Part shown: positions 58,614 to 64,000 of the stretch, piece after piece
Layout of the letters: each line of letters starts with the position of its first letter
Position numbering within the stretch: the stretch's first letter is position 1
Assembly: GCA_015698045.1 (NCBI GenBank)
Contig: BLAL01000187.1
Coordinates: 558,001 to 622,000, forward strand
Reading direction: 5' to 3'
Origin: Rhizophagus clarus
Lineage: Eukaryota > Glomeromycota > Glomeromycetes > Glomerales > Glomeraceae
DNA: 64,000 nucleotides
The notes under the pieces: generated by a model
What the model was told of the DNA's origin: nothing
The model's input: only the letters and a program-made list of their open reading frames with translations
Databases searched by the model: none
Program-made: the position numbers and the translations under genes

Positions 58614-61600
58614 TTTTAAAAGAGTTTAAAAGGGCGAAATGAGTCATCATCAATTCATGGTAAAAAAAAAAAAGTATAATATGACACGTGATATTTTGAT
58701 AATCTCCCCACTTTTGGGATTAAATCTTTTAAAGCTTAAACAATAAGTTAAACTCGAGTTTGTCTCCGTCAACAAATTGTAAAAATAAGGGTAGCACTTT
58801 TCAACAAAATTTCATACAGAGATTGTTAATGACGTAAAAGGTATCAATTTTAAAGCAGTATTAACCTAAGCCCCGAGGTACCTTTTTTTTTATAATTTGA
58901 AAGACGAAGACTTTAAAATATTGGAAACACATATATATAAGAGTAAAGAATATAATTAGAATAACAGATAATTACATTTTTTCATTAAAAATATTTATTA
59001 TAAACTTATCTTTATAATTATGATTAATTGTTGGGGTCAAAGATTATATAAAAAATGATAATTCTTATGATGGATAAGAACGAAGAACTACATTAACAAC
59101 TTCAAACCAAAAAAATAAGTGAAGCGAAAAACGTGACATATGAGAGTGACACAAGTGGGATAATGAAAGATAATGAGGGAAAGTTTTTTAATTAAGAAGA
59201 AATGGTATGATTCGTTTATATATTTTATATTTTACGAGAGGAGGTTTATTGTTAAAAAAAAACAATTATTCTTTCTTTACCATGTAATGCATCATTGTAG
59301 GAAATATTTGCAGATATTTAGTGCATAAAAACATTTAATTAACAGTAAGATTTTATTTATAGTAACGAAATCGACGAAATCAAGTGAAAACAACGAAATT
59401 GACGAAATCAAACGAAAATCGAACATAATTAATCACGTGAAAAAAGGACATAAAAGTATTAGTAGGTTCAATCAAAGTCGCGTGAAAAAAGTTAAAAGAT
59501 AAGCAATTTTGGAAAAGATTGATGAATATTTATTTGTTATTTACATTTTTACAAAGGGGAAGTTATCCGATAAGTTCTAAATATGCATATTTAACAGAAC
59601 ATTATTTTTTATAATTAGAAAACATAATATTCTATACCAATAAAGGAAACAGTAAAAATAAATAAAAGATAAAAGAGGTTTAAATGATATAATCGGCCAA
59701 TCAAAATAGTAATCATTTAATAGCGAAACAATTACCCAAAAGAACCAAAAGAATTGAAATTTTAAGAAACCAAAAAAAAAAAAAAATTATCATTATTTTA
59801 GAGGTACAAATTGGAAGATTTACATATCTTTAATCATTTTATTATAATGTTAAACAACTTCATGTTTTGTTTTATTTTAAGACTTTTAATAAATTATAAT
59901 AAATAATGAAATATTTGACGTATGAAACTATTTGGAAACTTTTTTTTAACTTTTTGATCTTTTTATCATGAGCTCTATTAACTAAATGGTATAAATAACA
60001 TTACACGACCAATCGGTCAATCATCCCGTGTGAAATTGTGTGAAGAAAATTTTTTGATCGACAATTGTTAGTACGTAAAGGTCGAAAGTTAATCCGCGAA
60101 AAAAAAAGATCAAATTTACCTTTATATATAAAAAAGATTTTTTTTTTTCTTCTTGATAAGATCATTTTTGGTTAATCATTTTCAAATTTTTTTTTTTAAT
60201 TTTTTTTTTTACAAAAAAAAAAAATTTTTTTTTTCATTATATTTATTTCCTTTTTTCTTTTTGATGAAACTGGTAAACAAAAAAAAAATCGTGTAACAAC
60301 GCGACATCGAATGTTTTTTTTATAACATTCTATATTCGAATTTCGAAACCCGAAAGTTTGAAACACTTTTTTTTTTTTTTTTTATTATAATATAATGAAA
60401 AAAGCCAATGTATTTGTTATTTTTTTTTACAAATGTTTTTTTTTTTTTCAAAAAATTCCATTCCCGAGATCACAAAGCGAAATCTTAATTACAAGAAATA
60501 ATTATTTATTTATTTACTACCTAAATAAAAAATAAGATTAAAATTTGGATAAAACACGATTAAAATCATGATTAATAAGATTGATAACCATGAAAGGTTA
60601 GTAGAAGAACCCTTGAATTTGATCATCTAACTCTTAATGGTACAAACACATAATTCTGCCATAATGTTTAATTAAAATAATAAATATATTTATTCTTGGA
60701 CAAATATAAAGAATACTAGAAATCATTCCTCAGCTAAATACTCACCGTAAAACATCACCTTTCAATGTCGTTTGATGCAGGGATAAAATAAGCCGTTAAT
60801 TTTTATTTAATAACGCGCTTTTCTCCCCCTTTACGATAAGAGACGAAAGAGACAAGTTAAATTTCTGCTCATTATCACGTATTTCTATACATCAATAATC
60901 AATCAATAATTTGTTAATTTGTTGAGGGGGAGATCTGCGAACAATTATATAATGACTATAAATAAATAGTTATCTTAAATCAACTCTGAAATATGAAACA
61001 ATAAAATCTAAATACAACATGTATTTTGATTAGTAATATCTAAAAAAAAAAAATAATTCAATTATTAGATTTGGAATTCAATTATATGGGTTGTCAGTTG
61101 TTGCGGTGCATGCCTATTATAATTTTTATGTACGTATTACAAACAATTTACTTTAACTCCTTAACGTTAGTTGATTTTTTTTTTATACTTTAAATATTTT
61201 CTCTGTTTTGACGCGTCGACAAAATAAGCCAATCAAATTTATAATTAAAAATAAATCAGTAAATTAACATTTATTTATTTTATTACAATTTTCGGTATTT
61301 ATTAAACAATAATCTTTTTTTCTTATATATATACTTAAACCCTTACGTTTTTTTTTTTAAAAAAAAAAATTCCCTTTTTTCCCTTTCTATAAAAAAAAAA
61401 AAAAAACAAAAGGATCCATCTTTTTTTTTTCTAATCACAACTTTCCTTTAATAAATTTTTTTGATCCAACATATGTATAAATAAAAAAATATATATATAT
61501 ATTGAGAAAATCATTCTTTATTATATTTTTGTATATAACATCATTTAATAGATAAATTTATTCTTTTCCTTTATTATTTTTTTTTTATTTTTTTTTTTTT

Positions 61601-61648
61601 CCAGAGTGTTCACGCTCTTTAAAAAGAAAAAAAAAAAAATTTGTAAAC
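58614..61648. other. 3-kb divergent intergenic region
   Basis: Lies between LARS1 (-) and the gene at 61649 (+). AT-rich with many homopolymer runs, including T11-A11 at 61348-61369. CCAAT words occur (for example at about 61229). No ORF, tRNA or element recognised. Confidence 0.5.
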
Positions 61649-64000
61649 ATGACATGGGAAGTTGTTAAGATTTTCGGAAATTTATTTAATGATACTTCAA
61701 AAAATTCCCGCAATAAAAGAATATCAAAAACACCATCATCATCATCAACATCATCAAAATCCGTAAGCACATCAAGTACATCAAATAATCGACAGCAAAA
61801 ATCTTCTCCTAATACAAAATCACAAAAAGCTCCTCCTTCTCCCATTATTTTAAAAACTTCTAGTACTTCAAATATTACTGTTCATACAACTCATTCCTCA
61901 AATTTCGTAACTGATAATGATGATATTATTACTCAACAATTGGCCGAGGAAAGTGAACTTTTATATCTTCAATTACCCGAAAATGTCAAGTCCATACTAG
62001 ATAAATTACGTATACTTCAACATTCTGAAAAATCTATCGTCTTTGATCAACAATTGCCAAATGGCGAATGGCAGGTAATTGGTTGAACTTTGATATCATT
62101 TGATCACGTGAATATTGCTAATATTCTTTTTATTATAATTTTAGAGTCCATTTGCTACTCTTGAAGCTGCAATGATGTCAATTCTTTTATTGTCTCCAAC
62201 ATTATTACTTGAAAGTTCTCCTAAAACACCTTTAATAAAAGATGATGATTATATGAATAATTATTTTGACTCTCCTTCGGAAGATTCCATCGTTGATGAA
62301 TCCAATCATTCTCCAGTAAATCATAATTTTTATAAAAATCATCAACATAATTCTTCAAGATCTTCTCATATTTCTTCCATGACTTTTCATTCTGATTTTT
62401 CTACAAAAAGTTCTGATCCATCAACTTCCACTATAAAAAAATCTTCTTTATGTAAAGTTTTAAGTGCTTCTTCTTTACTTACTTATATTATTCGTACTAT
62501 CCTTTCAATGCATAATGAAACTTTAATACCTTGTCTCATAAATAGAGATTTGTTAGATTATTATAATTCATTAATTGGTCATGTTTCTGAAGAAGCTGAC
62601 ATTGTTTTATCTCAAATACATCAAATAAAATCTTTAATTAGGCATGAAGAAATTGCTTCTCATTCTCAGGTATGTAATTTGAATTTCGTTTATCGTCATC
62701 ACGTGATTTGATCGATTTCATTTTTAAATCCTAGAATGCTTATGATAAATTGATAACCCATTCAAATCGACTTGTGGATTCAATAAATTTATTTGTAAAT
62801 TTTATTTATAAACACCTTCCCGTTACTTATCAAGAACGTAAGTACAATATGTGTTAAGAGAGGAAAAAATTTTATTATATATACATAAAAAAGATTCTTT
62901 ACTAAAATATATTTTGTTGCAGCATTGGAAGTGCAATCAACAAATACGAATGAAGGTCAATCTAATAAAAAGTAAATTTTTCATTATTTTCCATTTTCAT
63001 CATTTTATTTCATTACTTAATTAATTCTTGATTCTTCTTTTTATCCAAAAGGAAAAAAAATACATGTAAGTGTTTTCATCTAATTTTTTTTTTTTTTTTT
63101 TGTTTTCATTTTATTAATGATTCTCTCCTCTCTTTCTTTTCACATATATATATAATAGTCGGAAAAAGTGTTATGAGAAGTCTCACGTCCTTCAAAAGAA
63201 GATCATTAAATCATTCGTTATCCGATTCATCGGAAAATAATGCGTCAGATAATTATCATAATCATAATCGTTATAGTTATCATAGTAGTGGTCACGGGAG
63301 CACAATTTCACGAATGAGTTTTGAAGCTGGACCTCAACGAACTCGAATTGTATGTAATTATAACGATCAATTTTTTTTTTTTTAAAAAAAAAATTTATTT
63401 CTTAATAATATCACGTGATTTTTCAGAGAAATGACACGAGAAGTTTAAGTTCTGTGGATTCCAATAAATCCTCTACTTCAATGCCATCGAAATCAAAAAA
63501 GTTTACTTTACCAGAACTTTCAAAAACGCGTAAATTTCGTCTTACAGGTTTATCACGTAAGGGAGATTACGACAAACATGATGGTCATCTTAAGGACAAT
63601 ATTCCTTCACAGAATGTTCCACTAATGTCACCAATGCGAAGTAATTCACGATTTAAAGAACAATTAGAAGGTCCTTCTTTAAAACCTAGTATTTTACTAG
63701 GTAAAGATGAATATAATTGTAATTTTATAACAACATATAAACGATTTAATTCATTAATATATATTCCCGTTAGGTCAAAGACGACTTTCAGATGTATCGG
63801 GCACTCTTCCTACAAGAAATTTGATTTCTAGTAATTCAAATACGACCGCGACAAAATCTTTCACTTCTTTAATAGAATCTAGTTTCAAAAATAACAAAGA
63901 AGTTGATGCTTCCTCGACTTCTCGGTCACGTCGAAGTTCAAATTCTAGTATAAAATCATATTTGATTAAACAAGTTCATTCATTATCTTCAAAAGGAAAA
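61649..64000 (+). CDS. Serine-rich protein of unknown function, 5' part
   Basis: Exons 61649-62074, 62145-62669, 62735-62837, 62923-62971, 63052-63065 (14 nt), 63159-63349, 63427-63700 and 63774 to beyond the edge; phase is kept and 603 codons are visible. ATG 61649 follows an A-rich leader. N-terminus MTWEVVKIFGNLFNDTSKNS, then long Ser/Thr tracts. Ordered parts: LPENVKSILDKLRILQHSEK, GEWQSPFATLEAAMMSILLL, LSASSLLTYIIRTILSMHNE, then NAYDKLITHSNRLVDSINLF and VNFIYKHLPVTYQE, all helical-looking. Later exons are basic and Ser-rich (SLTSFKRRSLNHSLSDSSEN; FTLPELSKTRKFRLTGLSRK). No family recognised; the layout (one helical domain with disordered, phosphorylatable tails) suggests a signalling or scaffold protein, which is a guess. 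Confidence 0.75.

Noticed and set aside
61585-61845. 86-codon minus-strand open frame
   Set aside because: Antisense shadow of the Ser-rich first exon at 61649.

Overview
The window looks like nuclear DNA of an intron-rich, extremely AT-rich, transposon-laden fungus. The gene set (autophagy lipase ATG15, fungal-type COX4, cytosolic LeuRS), the short GT-AG introns and several decayed repeat families fit an arbuscular mycorrhizal fungus of the Rhizophagus/Glomeromycotina type. That placement is inference; nothing was searched.

Layout. 1-12.3 kb: two head-to-tail, minus-strand copies of one non-LTR retrotransposon (LINE with RRM/zinc-knuckle ORF1 and endonuclease-RT-RNase H ORF2). The left copy runs off the window; the right copy is complete but decayed and is bounded on both sides by the same 15-bp word. 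12.3-27.5 kb: a gene-free repeat desert with a 50-bp satellite carrying a perfect 12-bp palindrome, a TIR element inserted into another TIR element that is itself built from 192-bp tandem repeats, a hairpin MITE, and pyrimidine-rich low-complexity DNA. 27.5-32.2 kb: two convergent host genes, an RBR E3 ubiquitin ligase (+) and a CFAP410/C21orf2-like leucine-rich protein (-). 32.4-50.6 kb: a second desert with a hAT-type MITE (8-bp target duplication), a hAT remnant, a decayed lysine-rich multicopy gene, an almost complete pogo/Tigger-like element with an intron in its transposase, and a Tc1-type DD34E element interrupted by a hairpin-array element that has two more partial copies nearby. 51.3-64 kb: a gene island with ATG15 (-), COX4 (+, divergent from ATG15 across 275 bp), a doubtful small spliced ORF, cytosolic leucyl-tRNA synthetase (-) and the 5' part of a serine-rich gene of unknown function (+) leaving the window.

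Host genes were reconstructed exon by exon; in each the GT-AG junctions keep phase and restore family motifs. Two microexons (15 nt in the CFAP410-like gene, 14 nt in the last gene) are needed for frame. Most nonsense codons in the LINEs, the pogo element and the Tc1 element look like C:G to T:A changes (CGA to TGA, CAG to TAG, TGG to TAG/TGA), as expected from methylated-cytosine decay or a RIP-like process. No tRNA, rRNA, CRISPR array or LTR-type element was recognised.
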